Assembly (NCBI RefSeq): GCF_023516575.1
Contig: NZ_JAMGBE010000001.1
Coordinates: 186,001-250,000, forward strand
DNA length: 64,000 bases
Direction of reading: 5' to 3'
Source: Sphingomonas hankyongi
GTDB lineage: Bacteria; Pseudomonadota; Alphaproteobacteria; Sphingomonadales; Sphingomonadaceae
Shown: positions 43,783 to 51,641 of the stretch, one piece after another
How positions within the stretch are numbered: position 1 is the stretch's first letter
Layout of the letters: every line of letters starts with the position of its first letter
Notes under the pieces: model-generated
Databases searched by the model: none
What the model was told of the DNA's origin: nothing
What the model saw: the letters and a program-made list of their open reading frames with translations, nothing else
Translations under genes and position numbers: made by a program

Positions 43783-44157
43783 ATGTACAGGTTGACCTTG
43801 GTTTCCGCCGCGCTTGCCGCTTTCGTAGTAGGGCCCGCGGCCGCGCAACAGCCGTCGACGCAGGCCATCAACGTCTACAGCTTCGGCTTCACGCCGAAAT
43901 TGATCCATCTGGCTGCCGGCCGGCCGGTAACGCTGACTTTCACGAACACATCAGGCAGCGGCCACGACTTCACCGCTAAGGAATTCTTCGCCGCGTCGCA
44001 GATCACCGCCGGCGCCGCTCCGAAAGGCGAGATCGAGCTGCATTCGGGGGAGACGAAGTCGATCACCCTGGTGCCGCGCGCCGGCAATTATCCGACGCAC
44101 TGCAGTCACTTCCTGCACGCGACGTTCGGCATGGTGGGCACGATCGACGTCAAATGA
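43783..44157 (+). CDS. Secreted cupredoxin-like copper protein
   Basis: A 124-residue protein with signal peptide (MYRLTLVSAALAAFVVGPAA) and a cupredoxin fold. Likely copper ligands are His in SGSGHDFTAKEF and Cys, His and Met in THCSHFLHATFGM. Similar plastocyanin-like proteins carry electrons or bind copper in the periplasm. The ATG at 43783 has GGAGG 6 bases upstream. Convergent with the next gene, 10 bp away. Confidence 0.87.
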   Translation: MYRLTLVSAALAAFVVGPAAAQQPSTQAINVYSFGFTPKLIHLAAGRPVTLTFTNTSGSGHDFTAKEFFAASQITAGAAPKGEIELHSGETKSITLVPRAGNYPTHCSHFLHATFGMVGTIDVK

Positions 44158-44167
44158 CGTCGGCTCC

Positions 44168-44692
44168 TTAAGCGACGTTCTCGCTGTGGCCGTAGACCAT
44201 GATGGTCATGAAGCCGACGCTGTCGCCGCTCCCGCTTGAGGCCGTGGGCTGGAACTTCTCTGCCGAAGCTTCCTCACATCCATAGTCCGGCGTGACGTCG
44301 CCTGACTTGGCGATGACCTTACAGCCGTTGACCTTGCCGCCGCCGTCGATCGCCAGCGCCATGATCTGACCGCCGAGCAGCGTATCGCCGGGGTCGATCT
44401 CGCTCGGCTGCGGCTGGCTGTCGCCCGGAATGAAGCGGCGTTCGAACGTGATGCGGGTCATCTCGTCGGCGGAGCCCGCGGATGCCTGCGTCACGCCGGC
44501 TTTGGCGCCGACGACTTCGCAGCCGTCGGTTGGGGCCGTCGAGAGATTCGACTCGTACGTGCAGGATTGCGGATCGCCATCGCCGACCATCGTGACGGTG
44601 ATTTTCTCCCACCAGGGGCTCGTGGATGACAGGGCCTGAGGAGCAGATGCGGATGCAGTTGCGGCAGCAGCCGCGAGAGCGAGCTTGAGCAC
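44168..44692 (-). CDS. Secreted hypothetical protein with four cysteines
   Basis: A 174-residue protein starting at GTG (44692) with AAGGAG 7 bases upstream. A short signal-like N-terminus (LKLALAAAAATASASAPQA) is followed by a polar, Gly/Ser/Thr-rich mature part with cysteines in PQSCTYES, TDGCEVVG, VNGCKVIA and DYGCEEAS, which could form two disulfides. Family not recognised. Confidence 0.7.
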   Translation of the reverse strand: MLKLALAAAAATASASAPQALSSTSPWWEKITVTMVGDGDPQSCTYESNLSTAPTDGCEVVGAKAGVTQASAGSADEMTRITFERRFIPGDSQPQPSEIDPGDTLLGGQIMALAIDGGGKVNGCKVIAKSGDVTPDYGCEEASAEKFQPTASSGSGDSVGFMTIMVYGHSENVA

Positions 44693-44833
44693 TTCGACAC
44701 TCCTTCGCGCCCCACCGCTCCGCCGGCATCTCTACCGGTGCCACCTGCCTCACGTAACGCGCGAAACGAATTTTGGTCCCGCGCGCGCGAAGTTGCTTCC
44801 GTCAGATTTGAAGCACGGCTCAGCGGCGGGCAT

Positions 44834-46156
44834 TCAGAGAGTTGCGATCATCACAACCGAAGCAGCGGCCATCACGGCGGTCGCCAGCCACCCCATCAGG
44901 CGGAGTCGCAGGCTCGCGGTGAACCTTCCCATTTCATCCCGGCGGGACACGATGATCATCATCGCGATCATCAACGGTACGGAAACCACACCATTGACGA
45001 CGGCGCTCCAGAACAGCGCCTTTATAGGATCGAGCGGGGAATAATCGGCCGCAATCCCAAGAATGACCGCGGCGGCGATCACGAGATAGAAGCGCACGGC
45101 TTCCTGCGGTTTGCGCTCGAGGCCGGCCTTCCAGCCTTCGGCCTCGCATACCGCATAAGCGGCCGACCCGGCGAGAACAGGGACCGCAAGGAGCCCGGTG
45201 CCGATAATTCCCATGCTGAAGAGGGCGAAGGCGAATTCCCCAGCGATCGGACGAAGCGCTTCGGCCGCCTCGGCGGAAGTCTGGATGTCCATGATTCCCT
45301 TGGCGTTGAGGGTCGCGGCAGTGGTCAGGATGATGAAGAATGCGGTGAGGTTCGCGAACGCCATCCCAATGAAGGTGTCCACCTTGATGCGCTGCAGCTG
45401 CGCCTTCGCCTGCCGCGGATGGGAAATAAGCGGGGCATCTTGATCGTTGGGATCGACCTTCTCGTCCTCGACCTCCTCGGACGCCTGCCAGAACAACAGG
45501 TACGGGCTGATGGTTGTCCCAAACACGGCGACGACGGTAGTCGCCGTTCCGGCGGTCAAACTCAGTTCGGGCATCACGGTCCGGCGAGCGACCTCGCCCC
45601 AGTCGATCTCCACGGCTAGCGCAGCGCCAAAATAAGCGAACAGCGCAAGCGTGAGGAATTTCAGGAAGTGCACATAGCGATGATAGGGAACGGCAACCTG
45701 CAGGATCAGTGAAACGGCGGCCAGCAGGAAGGTCATCGGATGCCTGCTTATGCCTGTGACCAGCTCCGCCGCGGCACCCATGGCAGCCAGGTCCGCCCCG
45801 ATATTGATCGTGTTGGCAGTGACTAGCAGCCCGACCAGCACCGCAACTGTCCAGCCGGGAAAAACGCGGCGCATGTTGGCCGCCAGGCCCTGACCCGTGA
45901 CCCGGCCTACCCATGCGCTGATCAACTGGACCGTGGACATGAGCGGGTACAGGACCGGCATCGTCCACAGCATGTTGAGGCCGTACGCAGCGCCCGCCTG
46001 CGAATAAGCTGCGATCCCGCTCGGATCGTCGTCTGCGGCCCCCGTGATCAGTCCGGGGCCGAGCTTTCGAAGCACGCCGCCGCGGACCGCGCGAGCCCGT
46101 ATCCGCGTTGATCGCCGCTCTGTCGCCGGCTTCGTCTGATTGCCCGGGGTCCCCAT
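44834..46156 (-). CDS. NRAMP-family divalent metal transporter with DPSG motif
   Basis: A 440-residue transporter with about 11 membrane helices. The helix 1 unwound metal site, DPGN in canonical NRAMPs, reads DDDPSGIAAYSQAG; the helix 6 segment VFGTTISPYLLFWQASE replaces the usual MPH motif. An acidic loop follows (EEVEDEKVDPNDQDAP). These changes suggest altered selectivity from classical Mn2+/Fe2+ transport. The ATG at 46156 is chosen; the frame is open to 46297 but without support. Confidence 0.82.
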   Translation of the reverse strand: MGTPGNQTKPATERRSTRIRARAVRGGVLRKLGPGLITGAADDDPSGIAAYSQAGAAYGLNMLWTMPVLYPLMSTVQLISAWVGRVTGQGLAANMRRVFPGWTVAVLVGLLVTANTINIGADLAAMGAAAELVTGISRHPMTFLLAAVSLILQVAVPYHRYVHFLKFLTLALFAYFGAALAVEIDWGEVARRTVMPELSLTAGTATTVVAVFGTTISPYLLFWQASEEVEDEKVDPNDQDAPLISHPRQAKAQLQRIKVDTFIGMAFANLTAFFIILTTAATLNAKGIMDIQTSAEAAEALRPIAGEFAFALFSMGIIGTGLLAVPVLAGSAAYAVCEAEGWKAGLERKPQEAVRFYLVIAAAVILGIAADYSPLDPIKALFWSAVVNGVVSVPLMIAMMIIVSRRDEMGRFTASLRLRLMGWLATAVMAAASVVMIATL

Positions 46157-46765
46157 GAGCTCTGCATAACAGCCTTCATGTGTTGCGGCACAGAGGCGCC
46201 AATCGGCGAGGATTGATAGGTCGTGGGGATGTCGAGCCGCGCTGGCGTCGCAGGATCGCGCCGTCGCTGTGGCCCCAAAGGAAATGGGGGCCGGCATTGC
46301 TGCCAGCCCCCACTGCGCCGAGCGAAGGATCTGCCGGTGTTCTCAACCTGGTTGATAGAACCCGAAGGCCTACCTACCCGCTCTCGATCCTGGCTCACCA
46401 GCTCAGGCGTCGCTTCCTATCGGTTCCAACGAAGCCCGGAGGACTTCTTCTTCCCCGATTTTCCGCGGCCCTTCTTGGGATGACCAATCTCAGCGTCCCG
46501 CTTTGCTCTTCCTGGTCCGAAGACCGTTCCGAGCCGCGTCGCGCGAGATGACGATCATCTCTTCCGGCGCCTCTTACCAGCTGGCCCCGCTTCTGCTCCC
46601 GAAGGAACTTCGGCATTGCCGGCCGGCGGAGATCGGAACCTTGGGACCTGCCGCACCCTCTTGCCGTTTCCGGCCTGGGGGGAGGCTTGAACCGCCGTCC
46701 CGATCACAGGTGCACCATGCGCTCCTCGGCCGAGTCGGGAAAGCGAAAAATGCGGTAACAAGCCT
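46157..46765. other. Intergenic stretch without a convincing gene
   Basis: Several short ORFs in different frames cover this 0.6 kb, but none keeps a consistent codon pattern. On the minus strand, basic reading frames around 46430-46620 hint at a decayed or frameshifted small basic gene (MPKFLREQKRGQLVRGAG in one frame, HPKKGRGKSGKKKSSG in another). A strong minus-strand terminator lies at 46277-46312, so a transcript probably crosses the area. I see no tRNA, tmRNA or known riboswitch. Confidence 0.5.
46277..46312 (-). terminator. Strong minus-strand terminator in the gene-poor stretch
   Basis: A stem with GCAA tetraloop: GGGGGCTGGCA pairs with TGCCGGCCCCC on the minus strand, followed by ATTTCCTTT. 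One pair is G-U on the minus strand but would be C-A on the plus strand, so the minus strand is the likely transcribed one. Confidence 0.65.
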
Positions 46766-46773
46766 GTGGATAA
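46765..46773. promoter_or_regulatory. Perfect DnaA box (TGTGGATAA)
   Basis: Exact reverse complement of TTATCCACA, at the 5' end of uvrD, with a weaker CGTGGATAT copy directly after it. May be regulatory or chance; a single box does not make an origin. Confidence 0.4.
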
Positions 46774-49150
46774 CGTGGATATCGGTAACAACAATTGGAA
46801 CCTTTTCGCGAGTCGCTGTTCGGTTGCCGATCCGTTCTCCCTCGCCTACCTCGGCCAAGTGCCTGAATCCGCCGAACTCTCGCCCGAGCCTGCCTATCTG
46901 CGCGGGTTGAATCCGCCCCAGCGCGAGGCAGTGCTGACGACGGAAGGCCCGGTGCTGGTGCTTGCGGGTGCCGGAACCGGAAAGACCGCGGCGCTGACGG
47001 CGCGACTCGCTCATCTCATCGCCACGCGGCGGGCCTGGCCGAGTCAGATCCTTGCGGTCACCTTCACCAACAAGGCCGCACGGGAGATGAAGGAGCGGGT
47101 GGCCGCGATTTCCGGCGGAGCCATCGAAGGGATGCCCTGGCTCGGCACCTTCCATTCGGTCGCGGCGCGCATGCTGCGCAGCCACGCGGAGCTGGTCGGC
47201 CTTCAGTCCAACTTTACGATCCTCGATACCGACGACCAGCTACGGGTTTTGAAGCAGCTGATCGTCGCGGCGAACATCGACGAGAAGAGATGGCCGGCCC
47301 GCCAGCTCGCCGGGCTCATCGACCGCTGGAAGAACCGCGGATGGACTCCGAAGCAAGTCGACGCCGGCGAGTCCGAAGCCTTCGCCGCCGGCCGCGGGGC
47401 CGACCTCTATGCGCAATATCAGGAGCGCTTGCGGACGTTGAACGCCTGCGACTTCGGCGACCTCCTGCTGCACATGCTCGTCATCTTCCGCTCGCATACG
47501 GACGTGCTGGAAAGCTACCGCGACCGCTTCCGCTACATACTGGTCGACGAATATCAGGACACCAACCAGGGCCAGTATGAATGGCTGAAGCTGCTCGCCG
47601 AGCCGCGCCGCAACCTGTGCTGCGTCGGCGACGATGATCAGTCCATCTACTCATGGCGCGGCGCACAAGTCGCGAATATCCTGCGCTTCGAGAAGGATTT
47701 CCCCGGCGCCAAGATCGTCAGGCTGGAACAGAATTATCGCTCGACCTCGCACATCCTCGCCGCCGCTGACGGCCTCATTTCCAACAATGCCGGGCGGCTC
47801 GGCAAGACGCTCTGGACCGAAGCAGGCGACGGCCAAAAGGTTCGCGTCATCGGCATCTGGGACGGGCCCGAAGAGGCGCGGCGCATCGGCGAGGAGATCG
47901 AGCGCCACGAGGCTCGAAGCGGCTCGCTCGACGATGTTGCGATCCTGGTTCGCGCCCAGTTCCAGACGCGCGAGTTCGAGGAGCGCTTCATCGCCATCGG
48001 CCTCAACTACCAGATCATCGGCGGCTTCCGTTTCTACGAGCGCGCCGAGATCCGCGACGCCATCGCTTATTTACGCCTGATCGTTCGGCCTGCGGACGAC
48101 CTCGCCTTCGAACGTATCGTCAACACGCCGAAGCGCGGCCTCGGCGACAAGGCCGTGGCGACCATCCACCGTCACGCCCGTAGCACCCAGCAGCCCTTGC
48201 TCGTCGCTGCCGCCACGATCCTCGGGACCGACGAGCTGACTCCGCAGGCGCGCCGATCACTCGGCAATTTCGTCGCCGACATTGCGCGATGGCGGGAAAT
48301 GGCGTCGAGCCTGCCGCACCCGGAGCTCGCGCGGATCGTTCTCGACGAAAGCGGCTATACCGCGATGCTCCAGGCCGACCGCTCCGCCGAAAGCGCCGGC
48401 CGGCTCGAAAATCTCGCGGAGCTCACGCGCGCGATGGAAGAATATGAGAATCTCGGTGCGTTCCTCGAGCATGTCTCGCTGGTCATGGACAATGACGAGG
48501 CGCGGCAGGGCGAGCGGGTGACGATCATGACCATCCACGCCGCCAAGGGCCTTGAATTCGACATCGTCTATCTGCCGGGCTGGGAAGAAGGCGTGTTCCC
48601 GTCGCAGCGCTCGCTCGATGAAGGGGGGCTCGCCTCACTCGAAGAGGAACGCCGCCTCGCCTATGTCGCGATCACCCGCGCGCGGCGGAAGGCGACGATC
48701 ATGCACGCCGCCAACCGCCGTATCTACGGACAGTGGACGAGCAGCATCCCGTCTCGCTTCCTGGCCGAACTGCCCAAGGGGCATATCGAGGAAGAAACCA
48801 CCATGACCGGCGGCGAGAGCTTGTGGCGCGCGCAGTGGTCCGAGCGCGGCGACCCCTTCGCGCATCTCGCCGCAGCTCAGTCCAACCGGGCCAGCACGCG
48901 CGGCCCCGGATGGCAGCGCGCCAGCCGCGGCGGCTCGTTCAATCCGGAGCCGCAGCGCATCATCGAGGCGCGGGCGTCGGCGGTAAGCCTCGGCAACCAG
49001 GGCCGAAGCGACCTGTCCGTGGGCCAGCGCGTGTTCCATGGGAAGTTCGGTTACGGCACGATCGCGGAAATCGAGGGCAACAAGCTTGAGATCGATTTCG
49101 AGAAAGCCGGCCGCAAGAAGGTGCTCGACAGCTTCGTCAGCGTAACCTGA
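46766..49150 (+). CDS. uvrD: UvrD/PcrA-type DNA helicase
   Basis: A 794-residue SF1A helicase. Walker A VLAGAGTGKTAALTARL, motif Ia AVTFTNKAAREMKERV, motif II ILVDEYQDTNQGQYEWL, motif III GDDDQSIYSWRGA, motif IV EQNYRSTSHIL, motif V TIHAAKGLEFDIVYLPG, motif VI AYVAITRARRKATI. The C-terminus has a Tudor-like segment (VGQRVFHGKFGYGTIAEIEG) as in PcrA/UvrD. It unwinds DNA in excision and mismatch repair. The start is uncertain (GTG 46766, 46775 or 46859), all without a good ribosome-binding site. Confidence 0.95.
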   Translation: MDNVDIGNNNWNLFASRCSVADPFSLAYLGQVPESAELSPEPAYLRGLNPPQREAVLTTEGPVLVLAGAGTGKTAALTARLAHLIATRRAWPSQILAVTFTNKAAREMKERVAAISGGAIEGMPWLGTFHSVAARMLRSHAELVGLQSNFTILDTDDQLRVLKQLIVAANIDEKRWPARQLAGLIDRWKNRGWTPKQVDAGESEAFAAGRGADLYAQYQERLRTLNACDFGDLLLHMLVIFRSHTDVLESYRDRFRYILVDEYQDTNQGQYEWLKLLAEPRRNLCCVGDDDQSIYSWRGAQVANILRFEKDFPGAKIVRLEQNYRSTSHILAAADGLISNNAGRLGKTLWTEAGDGQKVRVIGIWDGPEEARRIGEEIERHEARSGSLDDVAILVRAQFQTREFEERFIAIGLNYQIIGGFRFYERAEIRDAIAYLRLIVRPADDLAFERIVNTPKRGLGDKAVATIHRHARSTQQPLLVAAATILGTDELTPQARRSLGNFVADIARWREMASSLPHPELARIVLDESGYTAMLQADRSAESAGRLENLAELTRAMEEYENLGAFLEHVSLVMDNDEARQGERVTIMTIHAAKGLEFDIVYLPGWEEGVFPSQRSLDEGGLASLEEERRLAYVAITRARRKATIMHAANRRIYGQWTSSIPSRFLAELPKGHIEEETTMTGGESLWRAQWSERGDPFAHLAAAQSNRASTRGPGWQRASRGGSFNPEPQRIIEARASAVSLGNQGRSDLSVGQRVFHGKFGYGTIAEIEGNKLEIDFEKAGRKKVLDSFVSVT

Positions 49151-49160
49151 TTAAGGTCGC

Positions 49161-49197
49161 GAAAAATGGGGCGGCCCGGCGTGCACGGACCGCCCCT
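49161..49197 (-). terminator. Terminator for the lipoprotein gene
   Basis: GGGGCGG (49168-49174) and CCGCCCC (49190-49196) form a stem; on the minus strand it is followed by ATTTTTC. Located just after the lipoprotein stop at 49204. Confidence 0.75.
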
Positions 49198-49203
49198 CCC
49201 CTG

Positions 49204-50049
49204 TTACTGTTTGTTGGCCGAATATGTCGTCTTCGACCCGTCGAGCTTGTTTTCGTAGACGACGTTGAGCTTGCCGTCCGCGCCGACGCTGAACGTCGAG
49301 ACGCCCACGACCTTGCCGTCGCGCTTGTCGGTTTCTTCATATCCCTCGCCGACCTTTTTGACGGATGCCATCGTACCCGCCGGATCGCCCTTGATCGGAG
49401 TGTCGGTACCGTCGAGCTTCGCGTCGAAGCTGACGCCGCTGGGGCTGCTCATGTGCAGCGTATCGCCGTCGAGCGCATAGGTCGTGGTCAGGCCTTCCGC
49501 CGAGACATTCTCGATCTTCGCCGGTTTCCACTGGCCGGAAACCGCATGCGCGCCTGCTGGAGCCGGCCCAACCCTGGTTTCGGTATAGCTGCCCTTCACG
49601 ACCGGCGCGTTCTCGATCGAGCTGTCGTTGAAGCTGACGGTCAGCGTATTCCCGTCGGCCGATACCGAGGTCGTGCTGTCGCCCGTCACGCGATCGCCCT
49701 TCTTGCCGGTGCGCTGGATCGTCTTGTCATCGACGACCTTGACCGATGCGCTATCGAAATAGGGCTGCCCCGAAACTGGATGGAAAGCACCGTCCGCTGC
49801 GACCTTGTAGGGAGGCGTACACGTCTTGCATTCATACTGGCCGTTCTGGACCAGGATTTCATCGGGCCGGGTGTCGATCTGAACGCTGGCCAGATCGGCT
49901 ACCCACGTGCCGTTGATATCGCCGGCTGCCGCGGTTTCGGTCCCGGCATTCTCGGCTGCCGCATTCTCGTCCGGCGCAGGCTGCTTATTGCATGCAGAGA
50001 GCACGAGGATGGACGTTGCGGCCAAAGCCGCGACAAAGGTCTTCCGCAT
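49204..50049 (-). CDS. Hypothetical lipoprotein
   Basis: A 281-residue lipoprotein with signal peptide and lipobox VLSAC, followed by an Ala/Glu/Asn-rich linker. The body is beta-rich with recurring VSADGNTLTVSF and VGADGKLNVVYE strands, suggesting two similar calycin-like sheets. A CKTCTPPYKV segment carries two cysteines. Family not recognised. GAAGGGA precedes the ATG. Confidence 0.8.
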   Translation of the reverse strand: MRKTFVAALAATSILVLSACNKQPAPDENAAAENAGTETAAAGDINGTWVADLASVQIDTRPDEILVQNGQYECKTCTPPYKVAADGAFHPVSGQPYFDSASVKVVDDKTIQRTGKKGDRVTGDSTTSVSADGNTLTVSFNDSSIENAPVVKGSYTETRVGPAPAGAHAVSGQWKPAKIENVSAEGLTTTYALDGDTLHMSSPSGVSFDAKLDGTDTPIKGDPAGTMASVKKVGEGYEETDKRDGKVVGVSTFSVGADGKLNVVYENKLDGSKTTYSANKQ

Positions 50050-50232
50050 TCGATCTTCCCTTCGGACTGCACCACTCCCGCCCCGACTGGCGGGTTGAAT
50101 GGGCCGGCGGCGTCGCCACGCGAACTCGTCACAGGGTGACGGCGTCGTCAGGGGGGACAGCTAATCACGCAAAACAACAATGGGCAACTAACGAAAGTTG
50201 AGGGGGTCGACTCCCGCGGTTACATCGCCGGA

Positions 50233-50562
50233 ATGGCCAACGCATCCGACCTCCCCATCCGCGACAATCCTGAGAAGCATCGGTACGAAGCGGACCTGGG
50301 CGACGGCAGCGCGGCCATCGCCGAATATGCCCTGCCGGCGGGGAAGATCATGTTCACCCACACCGAGGTTCCGCCAAAGCGTGAAGGCAAAGGGATCGGG
50401 TCGGCTTTGATTCGATATGCGCTTGCCGAAGCACGCAGGCGCGGTCTCAAGGTCATCCCGGTCTGCCCGTTCTTCGCCGTTTACATGCAAAAGCACACGG
50501 AAGTGCAGGACCTGCTCGACGACAGCTGGCGCATCCGTTTCGGGCTGGCCCCCGCACCTTGA
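50233..50562 (+). CDS. YidJ/YjdJ-type small GNAT acetyltransferase
   Basis: A 109-residue minimal GNAT with acetyl-CoA loop PPKREGKGIGSALIRYALAE and the C-terminal strand VIPVCPFFAVYMQKH. This short subfamily (GCN5-related, DUF4-like YjdJ) lacks the N-terminal substrate lid, so its acceptor is unclear. Its TGA directly abuts the next gene's stop (TGATCA). Confidence 0.88.
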   Translation: MANASDLPIRDNPEKHRYEADLGDGSAAIAEYALPAGKIMFTHTEVPPKREGKGIGSALIRYALAEARRRGLKVIPVCPFFAVYMQKHTEVQDLLDDSWRIRFGLAPAP

Positions 50563-50766
50563 TCAGTCGCGCGGCTCGCCGCCCAGCGTCCAGCTCGGCG
50601 GATCGCTTGCAGGGAAGGATTCGACGCCCGCTTCGTCGACGATAGAGTCTACTTCTTCGTTTTGAGGAGCCTCGACCGCTATTCGCCGCTTGATCCAGCG
50701 AAGCCCGGTAAAGGTCGCGACGCCCGCGATGAGAGCTGCCGCCAAGGGCGGAATCGCGCGTTTCAT
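50563..50766 (-). CDS. Small single-span membrane protein
   Basis: A 67-residue protein: one N-terminal membrane helix (AIPPLAAALIAGVATFTGL), a basic stop (RWIKRR), then an acidic tail ending in VESFPASDPPSWTLGGEP. The ESFPASDPPSW motif recurs at the C-terminus of many small proteobacterial proteins, which supports it being real. Function unknown. Confidence 0.75.
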   Translation of the reverse strand: MKRAIPPLAAALIAGVATFTGLRWIKRRIAVEAPQNEEVDSIVDEAGVESFPASDPPSWTLGGEPRD

Positions 50767-50845
50767 GAGGCGCCTGATAGCAGCAAAAGCGGAGCTCCGC
50801 TTGCCGTAACTGCGGTGAATTCCGTCAACTAAAACAGCATTAGGC

Positions 50846-50872
50846 GGAACCCGACTCGGGTGCGATGCATTT
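50846..50872 (+). promoter_or_regulatory. Weak EcfG-like promoter before L,D-transpeptidase
   Basis: GGAAC at 50846-50850, a 17-base spacer and CATTT at 50868-50872; one mismatch to the CGTT -10 element. Lies about 40 bp before the start of the 50909 gene. Confidence 0.35.
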
Positions 50873-50908
50873 CCGCGACAAAAGTCAACAACTAAATTCA
50901 GGTGTGAT

Positions 50909-51463
50909 ATGAAGCAGCTAGCCTATGCGCTGGCGCTGACGGGGATGTGTGCGTTCGGGACTGTAATAAGTTCCACGCCGGCGTCGGCGCTTGAAACCTA
51001 CGAAGCTCAGATGACGGCAAGCGACGCCGCATCGCAGGCAAGGATCGACATGCTGGACGCCTTCGGGCCGAAGGTCCTCAAGCCCGGCCAGTATCTGTGG
51101 CGCGACGTTCCGCAGGACGCCGGAGAAGAGCGCGTCGTCGTCAGCCTGTCCGACCAGATGGCCTATCTCTATCGCGGCAATACGTTGATGGCGGTGGCGA
51201 CCGTGTCGAGCGGCCAGCCCGGGCGCGACACGCCGACCGGCGTCTTCTCGATCGGGACGAAGAAGGTGATGCATCGGTCGCGCAAGTACGAGAATGCGCC
51301 GATGCCGTTCGCACAGTTCATCACGGATTACGGCGTTGCACTGCACGCCGGCTACAATCCGGGCCACCCCGCAAGCCACGGCTGCGTCCGGTTGCCGAGC
51401 GCCTTCGCCAAGAAGCTCTACTCGGTCACCGACGTCGGTACGCCGGTCTACATCGGGGTCTGA
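50909..51463 (+). CDS. L,D-transpeptidase, short YkuD type
   Basis: A 184-residue enzyme with signal peptide (QLAYALALTGMCAFGTVIS) and a YkuD domain (about 65-184): VVVSLSDQMAYLYRGNTLM, SSGQPGRDTPTGVFSIG, and the catalytic His and Cys in ALHAGYNPGHPASHGCVRL. It builds 3-3 cross-links or attaches proteins to peptidoglycan. No LysM or other wall-binding domain. A second transpeptidase gene follows 178 bp later. Confidence 0.92.
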   Translation: MKQLAYALALTGMCAFGTVISSTPASALETYEAQMTASDAASQARIDMLDAFGPKVLKPGQYLWRDVPQDAGEERVVVSLSDQMAYLYRGNTLMAVATVSSGQPGRDTPTGVFSIGTKKVMHRSRKYENAPMPFAQFITDYGVALHAGYNPGHPASHGCVRLPSAFAKKLYSVTDVGTPVYIGV

Positions 51464-51641
51464 TCAGGTGTCACACCGGGCAAACGTCGGTGCTCGCTCG
51501 AGCGCCGGCGTTTGTTCGAATCAAACCACGCGATCCGGGTCCCGGCGCGGAACAGTCCGGCGCATTTGTCAACGGCAATTTTGAACCGCCGCGCCGCTTG
51601 GGCGTTATGCAGTTCAAAAGCAATTTCAAAGAGTTCGTAAA

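Noticed and set aside
46180-46560. tmRNA, SRP RNA or manganese riboswitch before the NRAMP gene
   Set aside because: None of the conserved cores of these RNAs could be found on either strand.
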